Assembly (NCBI RefSeq): GCF_900129505.1
Contig: NZ_LT670818.1
Location: 6,977,001 to 7,041,000 of the forward strand
Origin: Bradyrhizobium erythrophlei
Lineage (GTDB): Bacteria; Pseudomonadota; Alphaproteobacteria; Rhizobiales; Xanthobacteraceae
DNA: 64,000 nucleotides
Reading direction: 5' to 3'
Within the stretch, counting starts at the first letter, position 1; each line of letters starts with the position of its first letter. Shown here one piece after another: positions 32,272 through 41,198 of this stretch. A program made the position numbers and the translations under genes. The notes under the pieces are model-generated. The model searched no databases and was not told where the DNA came from. It worked only from the letters and a program-made list of their open reading frames with translations.

Positions 32272-33606
32272 CTAGTTCGGAACCGCCGCCTTGGGCGGCG
32301 CCGGAACATCCGCATTGACGGTGACGCCGCGCAGGAAGTTGTAGGCCGCGGCCAGCGCCTTGTCGTCCTTCTCGTCGGGCGGAACATAGGCTTGCGACCC
32401 CGTCGCCTCCACACCCTCGGCGGCGAGATGGCCGCGCATCGAGGCCTCGCCCTTCAGTTCGACACGGTCCTTCAGTTCGTCCGGCACGGTCTGCAGCACT
32501 TCGATGTCGGGCTTGACGCCCTGCGCCTGAATCGAATGACCGGACGGGGTAAAGTACCGTGCCGTCGTCAGCGCCAGCGCGCCGTTGCCGCTGCCGAGCG
32601 GAATGATGGTCTGCACTGAGCCCTTGCCGAAGGAACGCGTGCCGATCAGGGTCGCGCGCTTGTGATCGTGCAACGCGCCGGCCACGATTTCGGAAGCCGA
32701 GGCCGCGCCGCCATTGATCAGGACCACCAGCGGCTTGCCCTTGGTGAGATCGCCGCCATGCGCGGTGAAGCGCTGGGTTTCTTCCGGGGTGCGGCCGCGG
32801 GTCGAGACCACCTCACCGCGCGGCATGAAAGTCGACGCCACCGAGACCGCCTGATCGAGCAATCCGCCGGGGTTGTTGCGGAGATCGACGACATAGCCGG
32901 TCAGCTTGTCCTGCGGGATCTGCTTTGAGATATCGGCGATCGCCTTGTGCAGGCCGTCGGTGGTCTGCTCGTTGAACGAGGTGATCCGGATATAGCCGAT
33001 GTCGCCGCCATCGGTGTGGAACGCGACCGGGCGTACGCGGATTATCTCGCGCTTCAGCGTGACGTCGATCGGCTTGTCGACGCCCTTGCGCTCGATCTTG
33101 AGGTGGGTCTCGGTATCGACTGGGCCCTTCATCTTGTTGACGGCCTGCTCCAGGGTCAGCCCCTGAACCGCGTCGGCGTCGATCTGGGTGATCAAGTCGC
33201 CCGAGAGGATACCGGCTCTCGCCGCGGGCGTGTCGTCCATCGGCGCCACCACCTTGACCAGGCCGTTCTCCATCATGACCTCGATGCCGAGCCCACCGAA
33301 CTCGCCCTGGGTCGTCTCCTGCATGTCCTTCCAGGCCTTGTCATTCATGTAGCGCGAATGCGGGTCCAGCGCGGAGATCATGCCGTTGATGGCGCCTTCG
33401 ATCAGCTTGGGGTCGTCGGGCTTCTCGACATAGTCGGCCCTCACGCGCTCGAACACCTCGCCGAACAGATTGAGCTGCGAATAGGCATCACCGCCGACCG
33501 CGGCCTTGGCGATATTGACCGACAGCGCGCCCTGCGGCGTCGTGACGAGCAAGGTCAGACAGGCGCCTGCCGCCGCCCCGAGGAAAAACAACATATTCTT
33601 GCGCAT
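32272..33606 (-). CDS. Carboxy-terminal processing protease (S41 family, CtpA type)
   Basis: This 444-residue periplasmic serine protease has an N-terminal signal/anchor (MLFFLGAAAGACLTLLVTT), a PDZ domain (about residues 95-175: GGLGIEVMMENGLVKVV, AGILSGDLITQID), and the S41 catalytic core with Ser in GGAASASEIVAGAL (about 300-313) and Lys in FGKGSVQT. Such proteases trim C-terminal tails of envelope proteins. The usual rhizobial ctpA neighbours (an EnvC-type peptidase, rlmH) are not here, so this may be a second paralogue. The C-terminal tail is Pro/Ala-rich. Confidence 0.94.
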   Translation of the reverse strand: MRKNMLFFLGAAAGACLTLLVTTPQGALSVNIAKAAVGGDAYSQLNLFGEVFERVRADYVEKPDDPKLIEGAINGMISALDPHSRYMNDKAWKDMQETTQGEFGGLGIEVMMENGLVKVVAPMDDTPAARAGILSGDLITQIDADAVQGLTLEQAVNKMKGPVDTETHLKIERKGVDKPIDVTLKREIIRVRPVAFHTDGGDIGYIRITSFNEQTTDGLHKAIADISKQIPQDKLTGYVVDLRNNPGGLLDQAVSVASTFMPRGEVVSTRGRTPEETQRFTAHGGDLTKGKPLVVLINGGAASASEIVAGALHDHKRATLIGTRSFGKGSVQTIIPLGSGNGALALTTARYFTPSGHSIQAQGVKPDIEVLQTVPDELKDRVELKGEASMRGHLAAEGVEATGSQAYVPPDEKDDKALAAAYNFLRGVTVNADVPAPPKAAVPN

Positions 33607-33695
33607 CGTTCCAGGAACCTTCTCGCTATCAGTTGTCGCCCGCCACGGACCGGCGCTTCAGTGTCCCGCCATTCGGCTGAATCTACGCCGCAGAA

Positions 33696-34868
33696 TCACA
33701 ACACATTTCCGGTATCTTTGAGGCCATTTTGCCAAGTTGACGGCTTTGTGCCGAAACCACGCTTTGCGCGGGTGCCCAGCCACCAGCCGAACTGCGGCGG
33801 TACTGTTCGAAATGGCCCCTCGATGCCCAGTTTCAAGGCAGCATCCAGCGGCCAGTTTGGATTGTTGAGGATTTCGCGCCCGACCGCGATCAGATCGGCC
33901 TGCCCGTCCTCCAGGATCTGCTCGGCCTGGTCGCCATGGATGATCAATCCGACTGCCATGGTCATGATATCGGCCTGGCGGCGGACATATTCCGACAGCG
34001 GAACCTGATAGCTGTATTTGATTTCCTTGCCGAGGATCGGCGCCTGGTCGGTGATGCCGCCGGAGGAACAATCGATCACGTCGATGCCTTTGGGCTTGAG
34101 GATTTTTGCAAGCCGCGCGCTCTGTTCCGGTCCCCATCCAGCACTGTCTTCCACCGACAGCCGCACGAACAAGGGCTTGTCATCGGGCCATTGCGCACGC
34201 ACCGCTTCGGTGATCTCGGTGATGAAGCGCATCCGGTTCAATTCGGAGCCGCCATATTCGTCCGTGCGCTGGTTGGAGCGTTCCGACAGGAACTGGTGCA
34301 CGAGATAGCCGTGCGCGCCATGCAGCTCAAGCACGTCGAAGCCGGCCTCGCGGGCGCGCCGCGCCGCCTGGCCCCAGGCCTGCACGAGGTCCTTGACTTC
34401 CTGGCGTGCCAGCGCCTTCGGCACCGGCCATTTGTCGCTGTGCGCGATCGCGCTCGGCGCCACCGGCGACCAGGCGTCCCAGTCCTCGATCTCAGGGGTT
34501 TGCTTCAACGGCCCGTCGCCTTCCCAGGGGCGGTTGGCGCGCGCCTTGCGGCCGGAATGGCCGAGCTGGATTCCGGCGACCGAATTCTGCTGCTTGATGA
34601 ACTTGACGAGACGCTTGAGCGGTTCGACGAAGGCGTCGTCCCAGATGCCGAGATCCCCCACCGTGCCGCAGCCGCGCCGCTCGACCTTGGTCGACTCGAC
34701 GATGACGAGTCCGGCACCGCCCGCTGCGAATTTTCCCGCATTCATCAGATGCCAGTCGGTCGGGAATCCCTTCACCGCGGAATACTGATGCATCGGTGGC
34801 ACCACGATGCGGTTCTTCAACTCGACGCCCCGGATCGTCAGCGGCGAAAACAAGAGCATTCCCGTCAT
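33696..34868 (-). CDS. NADH:flavin oxidoreductase, Old Yellow Enzyme family (YqjM-like)
   Basis: This FMN enzyme of 390 residues should reduce activated alkenes with NAD(P)H. Visible motifs are PLTIRGVELKNRIVVPPMHQYSA at the start, LGHSGRKA, and HGAHGYLVHQFLSERSNQRTDEYGGS (first and second OYE signature, split here at its middle), plus a C-terminal phosphate loop with AVGREILNNPNWP. The ATG at 34868 has GAGGAAA upstream; an ATG at 34859 is an alternative. The frame upstream to 35009 is not supported. Confidence 0.93.
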   Translation of the reverse strand: MTGMLLFSPLTIRGVELKNRIVVPPMHQYSAVKGFPTDWHLMNAGKFAAGGAGLVIVESTKVERRGCGTVGDLGIWDDAFVEPLKRLVKFIKQQNSVAGIQLGHSGRKARANRPWEGDGPLKQTPEIEDWDAWSPVAPSAIAHSDKWPVPKALARQEVKDLVQAWGQAARRAREAGFDVLELHGAHGYLVHQFLSERSNQRTDEYGGSELNRMRFITEITEAVRAQWPDDKPLFVRLSVEDSAGWGPEQSARLAKILKPKGIDVIDCSSGGITDQAPILGKEIKYSYQVPLSEYVRRQADIMTMAVGLIIHGDQAEQILEDGQADLIAVGREILNNPNWPLDAALKLGIEGPFRTVPPQFGWWLGTRAKRGFGTKPSTWQNGLKDTGNVL

Positions 34869-35090
34869 GATCGATTTCCTCGTGCGGCGTCGGACGGCGG
34901 TGACCCGGTCGCGCCCCCGGTGTTCTCGTGCCGCAACGATATCGCGCAACCGCGCTGCGGCAAAGGCGGAATCCCGCAAGTTTGATGAGCAATTTGTAAT
35001 GGGAGGCACTCAAGGCGAGTGCTCTCAATGACGGCCTTTGGACATGCGTATAACTCCCGCGGCGCGAGGCGCCCGAGGCTTGCATGTATC

Positions 35091-35508
35091 TCTCGCCCAA
35101 AGAGGGCGTGGGGAATGCCGGGTGCCAGCGCACCCGCAGCCGCGCGTGTAGTGTAGAAAGCACGCGCGTTAGTCACCACGGTTGCGCCGAAACACCCGGC
35201 ATTCCCGCACGCAATGGTTTTAACGGTTTCCTTCGTACTCTCCCCGGTGATCGGCCTTTCTTGTCACCGTCATCCCTGAGAAGCTTGCTTCTCACGAACT
35301 TGACGCCGGCGTCGAGGCGTCAGGACCACACGACTTCTCCGTCCGCAAGCAAAACGCTCTCGTCTCAAGCGCCGCCCGCGTCCATCGCATCCAACCCCGC
35401 GTCCGTGACGATCGCGATACGCCCCTCGAGTGGGGGTGGACGGCGGAGGTTATAAGGCGATTTGCGATTTCGGAAAACCAGAATATTTTTTAGAGAGGGA
35501 CTGGACAG
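35091..35508. repeat. Dispersed ~400 bp non-coding repeat, copy 2
   Basis: Second copy of the element at 704-1104, in the same orientation and 34 kb away. It fills most of the 847 bp gap between the OYE-family gene and the SDR gene. An AAGCTTGCTTCTCA segment has no exact counterpart in copy 1, showing divergence by indel. Sequence from 35509 to 35717 holds a minus-strand open frame that I do not consider coding. Confidence 0.75.
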
Positions 35509-35717
35509 GTAGAAACAGCTTGATCCGCCTTGGGAAATTAGATTTTACGCGCAAATCTCTGGGGGGCAGAGGCCGGCAGCCTGGATCACGCCGAGGTTGG
35601 CCCGACGCGCCGAGACGATTGAGTGCACCGTAACTCCGGAAGGCGCGCGACATATCCGCGACGAATTCGTAGCCTGGCATTCGGGCTTCATCCTTAGCTG
35701 CCACCTCCCGAACGATC

Positions 35718-35744
35718 ATTCCATCCTGGAATAAGCGCTATTCC
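35718..35744. promoter_or_regulatory. Overlapping dyads, candidate operator upstream of the SDR pair
   Basis: GGAATA (35728-35733) and TATTCC (35739-35744) form a perfect 6-bp inverted repeat around AGCGC. A further ATTCC at 35718-35722 makes a second dyad with the GGAAT at 35728-35732. The site is 113 bp before the first SDR start, within promoter distance. No cognate regulator is adjacent, so this is a sequence-only proposal. Confidence 0.4.
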
Positions 35745-35856
35745 ATCAGGCCGTCCGGCTGCTGACAGGATGGTGGCAGCAGAGCGCCGCTAGATAAGGT
35801 CCTATTCAAGGGAACGGCTCGCACCGGGCCCGACTCCAGCGAATAAGGAAGCAACG

Positions 35857-36606
35857 ATGTCGAGATTACAAAACAAGGTCGCCGTAATTACCGGCGGCAC
35901 CAGCGGGATTGGATTGGCAGCGGCGCAGCGGTTCGTCGCTGAAGGAGCGTTCGTCTATATCTTCGCCCGCCGTCAAGACGAGTTGGACAAGGTGGTCGCT
36001 TCGATCGGCCGGAACATCGTCGGCGTGCAGGGCGACGTCCGCAAGCTCGAGGATCTCGACCGTCTCTATGCGAAGGTCGCCTCCGACGGCCGCACGGTCG
36101 ACGTGGTGGTTGCCAACATCGGCGCCGTCAACAGCGTGAAGCTCGCCGATGTCACCATCGAGAGCTTCAACCACAATTTCGATGTCAACGCCCGCGGCGT
36201 GCTGTTCACGGTGCAGAAGTCGCTGCCGCTCCTGAGCAATGGCGCGTCGGTCATTCTGACCAGTACGGTCGCCTCCCTGCGCGGCTTCCCCGGTCGCAGC
36301 GCCTACGCCGCATCCAAGACCGCACTGCGCTCCTATGCCCGGACCTGGACGATGGAGCTCAAGGACCGGGGCATCCGGGTCAATACGATTACTCCCGGTC
36401 CTTGCGACACGCCGCTGATTGACGCCGAGGTCAGTTCGCCCGAGGAGGCGGCCGCCGTTCGCGCCAAGCATGCCGCGAACATCCCGCTCGGCCGCATGGC
36501 ACGGCCCGAGGAGATCGCGGCGGCGATGTTGTTTCTAGCCTCCGAGGACAGCAGCTTCGTCGCCGGCAGCGAACTGCTGGTCGACGGCGGTATGTGCTCC
36601 GTCTGA
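35857..36606 (+). CDS. SDR family NAD(P)-dependent oxidoreductase
   Basis: This 249-residue classical short-chain dehydrogenase has the cofactor loop TGGTSGIGLAA (about residues 12-22), an ARRQDELDKV loop suggesting NADP preference, the NNAG position as VANIGAV, and the catalytic set with YAASKTA (about 150-156) and an upstream serine in TSTVAS. C-terminal VDGGMCSV closes the chain. ATAAGGAAGC precedes the start. A strongly similar but broken SDR follows 104 bp downstream, so the pair arose by duplication or co-acquisition. Substrate unknown. Confidence 0.92.
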   Translation: MSRLQNKVAVITGGTSGIGLAAAQRFVAEGAFVYIFARRQDELDKVVASIGRNIVGVQGDVRKLEDLDRLYAKVASDGRTVDVVVANIGAVNSVKLADVTIESFNHNFDVNARGVLFTVQKSLPLLSNGASVILTSTVASLRGFPGRSAYAASKTALRSYARTWTMELKDRGIRVNTITPGPCDTPLIDAEVSSPEEAAAVRAKHAANIPLGRMARPEEIAAAMLFLASEDSSFVAGSELLVDGGMCSV

Positions 36607-36710
36607 ACCAGCCCCAGGCGATCGTTTCCGGCGCGCTCCAACCGTCCAGCGCGCCGTTCTCCCGACAGGCTCAAGGCGCGGCCGTTCCTATCTTGTAAAG
36701 AGGATTTAAA

Positions 36711-37476
36711 ATGCCAAAGCTCCAAGGAAAAGTTGCCCTCGTCACTGGTGGCAGTAGCGGAATGGGTCTCGCCACCGCCAAGCGCTTCGTTGAAGAGGGC
36801 GCGTTCGTCTACATCACCGGGCGCCGTCAGACGGAACTGGACAAGGCGGTATCGGTGATTGGCCGCAATGTCGCTGCAGTGCGGGGTGACGTGTCCAACC
36901 TCGCCGATCTCGACCGGCTCTACACCAAGATCGCCAGCGAGAAGGGCAAGATCGATATCCTTTTCGCCGGGGCGGGCATCGTCGATCCTCAGCCGCTCGC
37001 CGAGACGACGGAGGAAAGCTTCGACAAGGTCTTTGCTATCAACACGCGGGGTGTGGTCTTCACGGTGAAGAAGGCTCTGCCGCTTCTGAATGACGGGGGG
37101 GCGATCATCGTGATCACCTCGATCGCCGAGAACAAGGGCATCCCCGGCTTCACCGCCTACAGTGCCACCAAGGCGGCAGTCCGCTCCTTCGTCCGCACGT
37201 GGACGGCGGAGTTGAAGGATCGTCGCATCCGGGTCAATGCGATCAGCCCGGGGCCCATCGACACGCCGATTTTCGAGCAGCAGGCGCCTACCAAAGAGGG
37301 GGCCGACCAAAGAGGGGGCCGACCAAGCCCGCGCGCAGTTCGCCGCGGCCGTTCCGTTCGGGCGGCTCGGCCGCCCAGAGGAGATCGCGTCGACCGCCTT
37401 GTTCCTCGTTTCTGACGAAGCAAGCTTCATCGCAGGCGTGGACCTCCCGGTCGATGGCGGCATGACTGCGATTTGA
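36711..37476 (+). pseudogene. Second SDR oxidoreductase, frameshifted by a 16-bp tandem duplication
   Basis: The first frame runs from MPKLQGKVALVTGGSSGMG through YSATKAAVRSF (catalytic Tyr/Lys) to PTKEGADQ, then continues in a wrong frame to 37415. The correct C-terminus ([20 protein letters not shown] ... VDGGMTAI) is in another frame ending at 37476. Exactly between them a 16-bp unit is repeated (37290-37305 and 37306-37321). Deleting one unit joins the frames as [13 protein letters not shown] with no other change. As written the protein loses its last ~55 residues. AAAGAGGAT precedes the start. Confidence 0.9.
37290..37321 (+). repeat. 16-bp tandem duplication (frameshift lesion)
   Basis: ACCAAAGAGGGGGCCG occurs twice in a row and is followed by a partial third unit ACCAA. 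Because 16 is not a multiple of three, the duplication shifts the reading frame of the second SDR gene. Such units can be gained or lost by replication slippage, so this could revert. Confidence 0.95.
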
Positions 37477-37662
37477 AACCGTCGGCGCAAGCTGGCACCA
37501 CCATACGTCGGCTCAGGGCCATTCGCGACCGGGCCGAGCCGGCGACAACTCCGGCCATGTCCGCTATGCCACGCTGAAAGCGGAAGTATATTCAGATCCT
37601 TAGCGGCTCCGCGACCGGCCATTGCGGCGACAAGTCGGGAATTGGCGTCTCGCACCTGATCT

Positions 37663-38226
37663 TCAGCGGCCGTAAAGTCCGGTCAGCGTCGCCTTCGCCA
37701 GCGTATGGAAGTGCAGATCGAACCCGACCAATGCCGCGGAAGCCATGTCGTTCTTGGCATCCGGCAGCTTGTCGACATCGACCGCAAAAACCGTGATTTG
37801 GTAGTGGTGCGGCTTGTCGCCGGCCGGCGGGCACGGGCCACCATAGCCATCGGCGCCGAAATCGGTCCGGCTCTGGATCGCGCCCTTCGGCATCAGCTTC
37901 TTCTTCCCGTCACCGGCGCCCTTCGGCAATGACGTCGTGGCTGCGGGAATGTTGAACACAATCCAGTGCCACCAGCCGCTGCCGGTCGGCGCATCCGGAT
38001 CATACATGCTGAGCGCGAAGCTCTTGGTGCCCGAGGGCGCGTCGCTCCAGTTCAGCACCGGCGAAAGGTTGCCACCGGTGCAGCCGAACCCTTTGAACAC
38101 CTGCTCATTGGCAATGGTGCCGCCTTCCCTGATGTCGGCGCTGGTCAGGGTCATGGTCTGCGCGTTTGCGGTGCCTACGCCGAGCAGGCTCAGGCCAAAC
38201 GTCCCCCATAGGGCCAGTCTTGTCAT
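37663..38226 (-). CDS. YbhB/YbcL family Raf kinase inhibitor-like protein
   Basis: This 187-residue secreted PEBP-fold protein has a signal peptide (MTRLALWGTFGLSLLGVGTANAQ), then TSADIREGGTI, NLSPVLNWSDAPSGTKSFAL and YDPDAPTGSGWWHWIVFNIP, which together make the phosphatidylethanolamine-binding-protein ligand site, and YGGPCPPAGDKPHHYQITVFA near the C-terminus (split motif). The ATG at 38226 has GGAGGAAA upstream. Bacterial members have no clear physiological role. Confidence 0.93.
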   Translation of the reverse strand: MTRLALWGTFGLSLLGVGTANAQTMTLTSADIREGGTIANEQVFKGFGCTGGNLSPVLNWSDAPSGTKSFALSMYDPDAPTGSGWWHWIVFNIPAATTSLPKGAGDGKKKLMPKGAIQSRTDFGADGYGGPCPPAGDKPHHYQITVFAVDVDKLPDAKNDMASAALVGFDLHFHTLAKATLTGLYGR

Positions 38227-38374
38227 GGCATTTCCTCCCCATCGATGGAAACCGGGATTTCTGCGTGCTTCCCGTTGATACCTGCCATAGCAAATTTCGG
38301 GATGGCGCGGAAGCTCGGGAAACGATAGGCGAATGGCTAACGCAAAACTGCCAAGCATCCCCGGGGAGGACATG

Positions 38375-39505
38375 ATGAACGAAGCAACTCGCATCCAAGC
38401 GCCAACGGTCGAACTCGGCGCCAGCGGCGAGGAATTCCAGAACCTGCACGAGCTGATCCGCAGGGCCCGCGCCAACCTCAACCAGAATTCCTGGGATTAC
38501 ATCGTCGGTGCCGCCGAGACCGAGACCACCATGCGCCGCAACCGCATGGCGCTCGACGAGATCGCGTTCCGGCCGCGCGTGCTGCGCAATGTTGCAGAGG
38601 TCCACGCCTCGGTCGAGCAATTCGGCCGCCGGATGCGGCTGCCGGTGGTGATCGCGCCGGTCGGCGCGCTCGAACTGTTCGATCCAGGTGCTGCGGCCAG
38701 CGTCGCCCGCGCCGCCGGCACTTTTGGGGCCGCCCACATGCTGAGCTCGGTGTCGGAGCCGGGCCTGGAAAAAACCGCCGAGGCCGCCCCCGATGCGTTG
38801 CGGATGTACCAGCTCTATGTCCGCGGCGGCGACGCCTTTGTCGAGGATGTCGTCAGCCGCGCGGCCGCCAGCAACTACTCGGCGTTCTGCCTGACCGTCG
38901 ACACCGCCCATTACAGTCGCCGCGAGCGCGACATCGCCAAACGTTATGTCCGCGCCAGCCGCGTCCGTGCCACCGGCGGCGATTTCCAGAAGGGGCTGGA
39001 ATGGCGCACGGTGAAGCTGATCAAGGACAGGTTCAAAATACCGCTGGTGATCAAGGGCATTGCCACCGCGGAGGATGCCCAGATCGCGCTCGATCACGGC
39101 GTTGACTGGATCTACGTGTCGAACCATGGCGGCCGCCAGCTCGACCACGGCCGCGGCGCCTTGCATGTGCTGCCCGAGATCGTCGACACGGTGAAGGGTC
39201 GCGCGAAAATCATGGTCGACGGCGGCTTCTGCCGCGGCAGCGACATCGTCAAGGCGATCGCGATGGGCGCCGATCTCGTCGGCATCGGCCGCCTGCAATG
39301 CTGGGCGCTGGCCGCCAAAGGCGAAGAAGGCGTGCGGCGCATGCTGGAGCTATTGGAAGACGAAGTGATCCGCTGCCTCGGTCTGCTCGGCGTGAGAAAC
39401 TTCGGCGAGCTCGACAAATCCTATCTGCACCAGGCGGCGCCGACCAACCTGCCGCATGTGTTCAGCGCGTTTCCGCTGCTGGACATCGAGCCGTACCGGT
39501 ACTGA
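38375..39505 (+). CDS. FMN-dependent alpha-hydroxy-acid oxidising protein (LldD-like)
   Basis: This roughly 376-residue TIM-barrel flavoenzyme of the lactate dehydrogenase/glycolate oxidase family shows the FMN and substrate signature SNHGGRQLDHGRGALHVLPE (about residues 249-268), preceded by the catalytic lysine in LVIKGIATAEDA and followed by DGGFCRGSDIVKAIAMGADLVGIGR (phosphate loop, split here). The SD GGGGAGGA favours the second of two adjacent ATGs (38372, 38375); an ATG at 38333 is less likely. The last 45 bases recur at 40316-40360, see that entry. The substrate could be L-lactate, mandelate or another 2-hydroxy acid. Confidence 0.9.
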   Translation: MNEATRIQAPTVELGASGEEFQNLHELIRRARANLNQNSWDYIVGAAETETTMRRNRMALDEIAFRPRVLRNVAEVHASVEQFGRRMRLPVVIAPVGALELFDPGAAASVARAAGTFGAAHMLSSVSEPGLEKTAEAAPDALRMYQLYVRGGDAFVEDVVSRAAASNYSAFCLTVDTAHYSRRERDIAKRYVRASRVRATGGDFQKGLEWRTVKLIKDRFKIPLVIKGIATAEDAQIALDHGVDWIYVSNHGGRQLDHGRGALHVLPEIVDTVKGRAKIMVDGGFCRGSDIVKAIAMGADLVGIGRLQCWALAAKGEEGVRRMLELLEDEVIRCLGLLGVRNFGELDKSYLHQAAPTNLPHVFSAFPLLDIEPYRY

Positions 39506-39852
39506 GCGGAAGTCCGCTCGGCTGCGGCTTCGTTTTCTTCCCAGAGACATCACCGTCAGATCGGTTACTTCCAGAGAGTGCCCGGACCGGAAGCGCCTCC
39601 TGCAGATTGGCGACGCCGAGCGAGATCCCTGTCGTGCGCCTGGTCCGCGCCCAGCGGCGCGAACACGGCCACGCAAGGGTTCCGCGTTTGCATCGCGATC
39701 AGAAACCGGGCGCGCCAGTCGCCTCCGTTAACTACAATCCGGTACGGCACTCGACGAAATCCTGTTTCCGATTGCCGATAAGAAAAAATTAAGGTTGATT
39801 GAACTCGTTCTTTACCGTCGCGAAGACGCGCGATCGAGCATCGGGGGCGAGA

Positions 39853-40299
39853 TTGACTAGGACGGTCTGGATCGCGGCCTTTAGCCTGGCACTTATTGGC
39901 GGGTTGTTCGCTACCAAGGTGACGGCATCGATGGTCGCCGGCGAAGAGCGCGAGCCTGATCCAACGACGGTGAGCACGATCCTCGGGCAGGACACCCTGA
40001 CGACGTCGGATAAAGGCGCTGCCGCATACGACGTTCCTCCCGCAAATGCGAATTTAGTCCTGCCGATCAGCTCGGCGGCGGTTCTTGAAACCAGGAAGTT
40101 CGTGGTCAGCCGAAGCTCGCGGCGGCTGACGGCCCTGAATGCAAATCGAGGCGCCGTGAAGCTGCCCAAACCGCGACCCACGATCAGACTGTCGAAGAAA
40201 AACAATCCGGCTCAGAATGGCGACGTGAAAGGTTGTACTCAACCGGACGGCTTGGGTGGCATCTTATTGTCGTTGAGCGGTTCGCTTCGCTGTGGCTGA
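39853..40299 (+). CDS. Hypothetical secreted or membrane-anchored protein
   Basis: This 148-residue frame has an N-terminal hydrophobic helix (VWIAAFSLALIGGLFAT), a Thr/Asp-rich middle with DTLTTSDK, a basic Pro/Lys region and a terminal Cys pair region (KGCTQPDG ... LRC). It fits a Bradyrhizobium-abundant family of short anchored proteins that I know only as hypothetical. The start is taken as a TTG at 39853 behind GGGGGCGAGA; the frame is open from a TTG at 39799. It lies between two copies of the hydroxyacid-dehydrogenase tail. Confidence 0.6.
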   Translation: MTRTVWIAAFSLALIGGLFATKVTASMVAGEEREPDPTTVSTILGQDTLTTSDKGAAAYDVPPANANLVLPISSAAVLETRKFVVSRSSRRLTALNANRGAVKLPKPRPTIRLSKKNNPAQNGDVKGCTQPDGLGGILLSLSGSLRCG

Positions 40300-40301
40300 C
40301 G

Positions 40302-40360
40302 AACCGCCGTATGCGTTCAGCGCGTTTCCGCTGTTGGACATCGAGCCGTACCGGTACTGA
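40302..40360 (+). repeat. Duplicated 3' tail of the hydroxyacid dehydrogenase gene
   Basis: The 45 bases at 40316-40360 copy 39461-39505, the last 15 codons of the upstream flavoenzyme including the stop, with a single C/T change. Weaker similarity extends left to about 40302 (GACGAACC-GCCG against GACCAACCTGCCG). No enzyme-coding sequence precedes it, so it is a severed fragment of a paralogue or the product of a local duplication. Confidence 0.9.
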
Positions 40361-40449
40361 GGGAAAGCAGGCAGCGACTTCCGTCGCACGCACGACCACA
40401 GCCAAGCAAGCTCGCACCGTCCCTTCCCATGGGTCGATCGCCGTGGCGG

Positions 40450-40863
40450 TCAGCCCTGTGCTTTGGACTTGTTCAAAGTAACCGCGGCGCGGATGAGCGC
40501 CTTCAACGCCTTTTCATCGATCCGGTCATCCTCATGGATGTCGATGGCACGCCTGGTGTTGCCTTCGAGACTGGAATTGAAGAGCCCCGTGGGATCCTCG
40601 AGCGAGGCGCCCCTGGCGAAGGTCAGCTTTACGACGCTCTTGTAGGTCTCGCCGGTGCAGATTATTCCATCGTGATACCACACCGGCACGCCTCGCCATT
40701 TCCAATCCTCGACCACAGAGGGGTCCGCCTGCTTGATGAGAGTTCGGACCTTCGCGAGCATCTCACCTCGCCAATCACCGAGTTCCTTGATTCTGGCATC
40801 GATCAGCCGGGATGCAGAGTCTGTTGCTTTTCCTTCTTTCGAGCCGCTCGTCCTCGTTTTCAT
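40450..40863 (-). CDS. DUF1801 domain protein
   Basis: This 137-residue soluble protein matches the DUF1801 (YdhG-like) family: LGDWRGEMLAKVRTLIKQADP, EDWKWRGVPVWYHDGIICT and KLTFARGASLEDPTGLFN are the typical blocks. The ATG at 40863 was chosen because it starts directly before the family core; ATGs at 40875 and 40914 are in frame. It is the last gene of a minus-strand group arsR-SRPBCC-membrane protein-DUF1801, a combination often seen together. Its biochemical role is not known. Confidence 0.82.
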   Translation of the reverse strand: MKTRTSGSKEGKATDSASRLIDARIKELGDWRGEMLAKVRTLIKQADPSVVEDWKWRGVPVWYHDGIICTGETYKSVVKLTFARGASLEDPTGLFNSSLEGNTRRAIDIHEDDRIDEKALKALIRAAVTLNKSKAQG

Positions 40864-40936
40864 CGTTCTCGTCATGGTTAGCCGCTCGCTATTCGCTCGG
40901 GTATCGTTGGCCATTGGTTCATTCTGATCCGCCGCA

Positions 40937-41143
40937 TCATCCGCTGCGCCATTTGGCGGCATACGGCAGCACGAACAAGTATAGGCCGGTGACCAGGAGA
41001 ACGGCGAGCGGCAGCAGCGCCAACAGGCCAATCCAGACGGCTTGTTCCTTTTGTACCAAGGCGAGGAAGTTGACGATGACGGCCACCGTAAAAGCAATAG
41101 ACAGCCAGCGGTGAAGCTGCCGAATCCACGTGTTCCATTTCAA
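40937..41143 (-). CDS. Small two-helix membrane protein, TTG start
   Basis: This 68-residue protein has two hydrophobic helices (about 14-30 and 38-60), and its RQLHRWLSIAFTVAVIVN start resembles the first helix of PepSY-associated membrane proteins. The start codon is a TTG at 41143 with a near-perfect AGGAGGT five bases upstream, which decides the start; the nearby ATG at 41138 is out of frame. It lies between the SRPBCC and DUF1801 genes of one operon. Function unknown. Confidence 0.72.
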   Translation of the reverse strand: MKWNTWIRQLHRWLSIAFTVAVIVNFLALVQKEQAVWIGLLALLPLAVLLVTGLYLFVLPYAAKWRSG

Positions 41144-41198
41144 TGTGACCTCCTATCGGCGAGCCGCCGGGCGGCGGACTTCCTTGCAACCTTGTGAC

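Noticed and set aside
35450..35719. 89-codon minus-strand open frame after repeat copy 2
   Set aside because: Overlaps the repeat end, has no ribosome site and matches no family I know.
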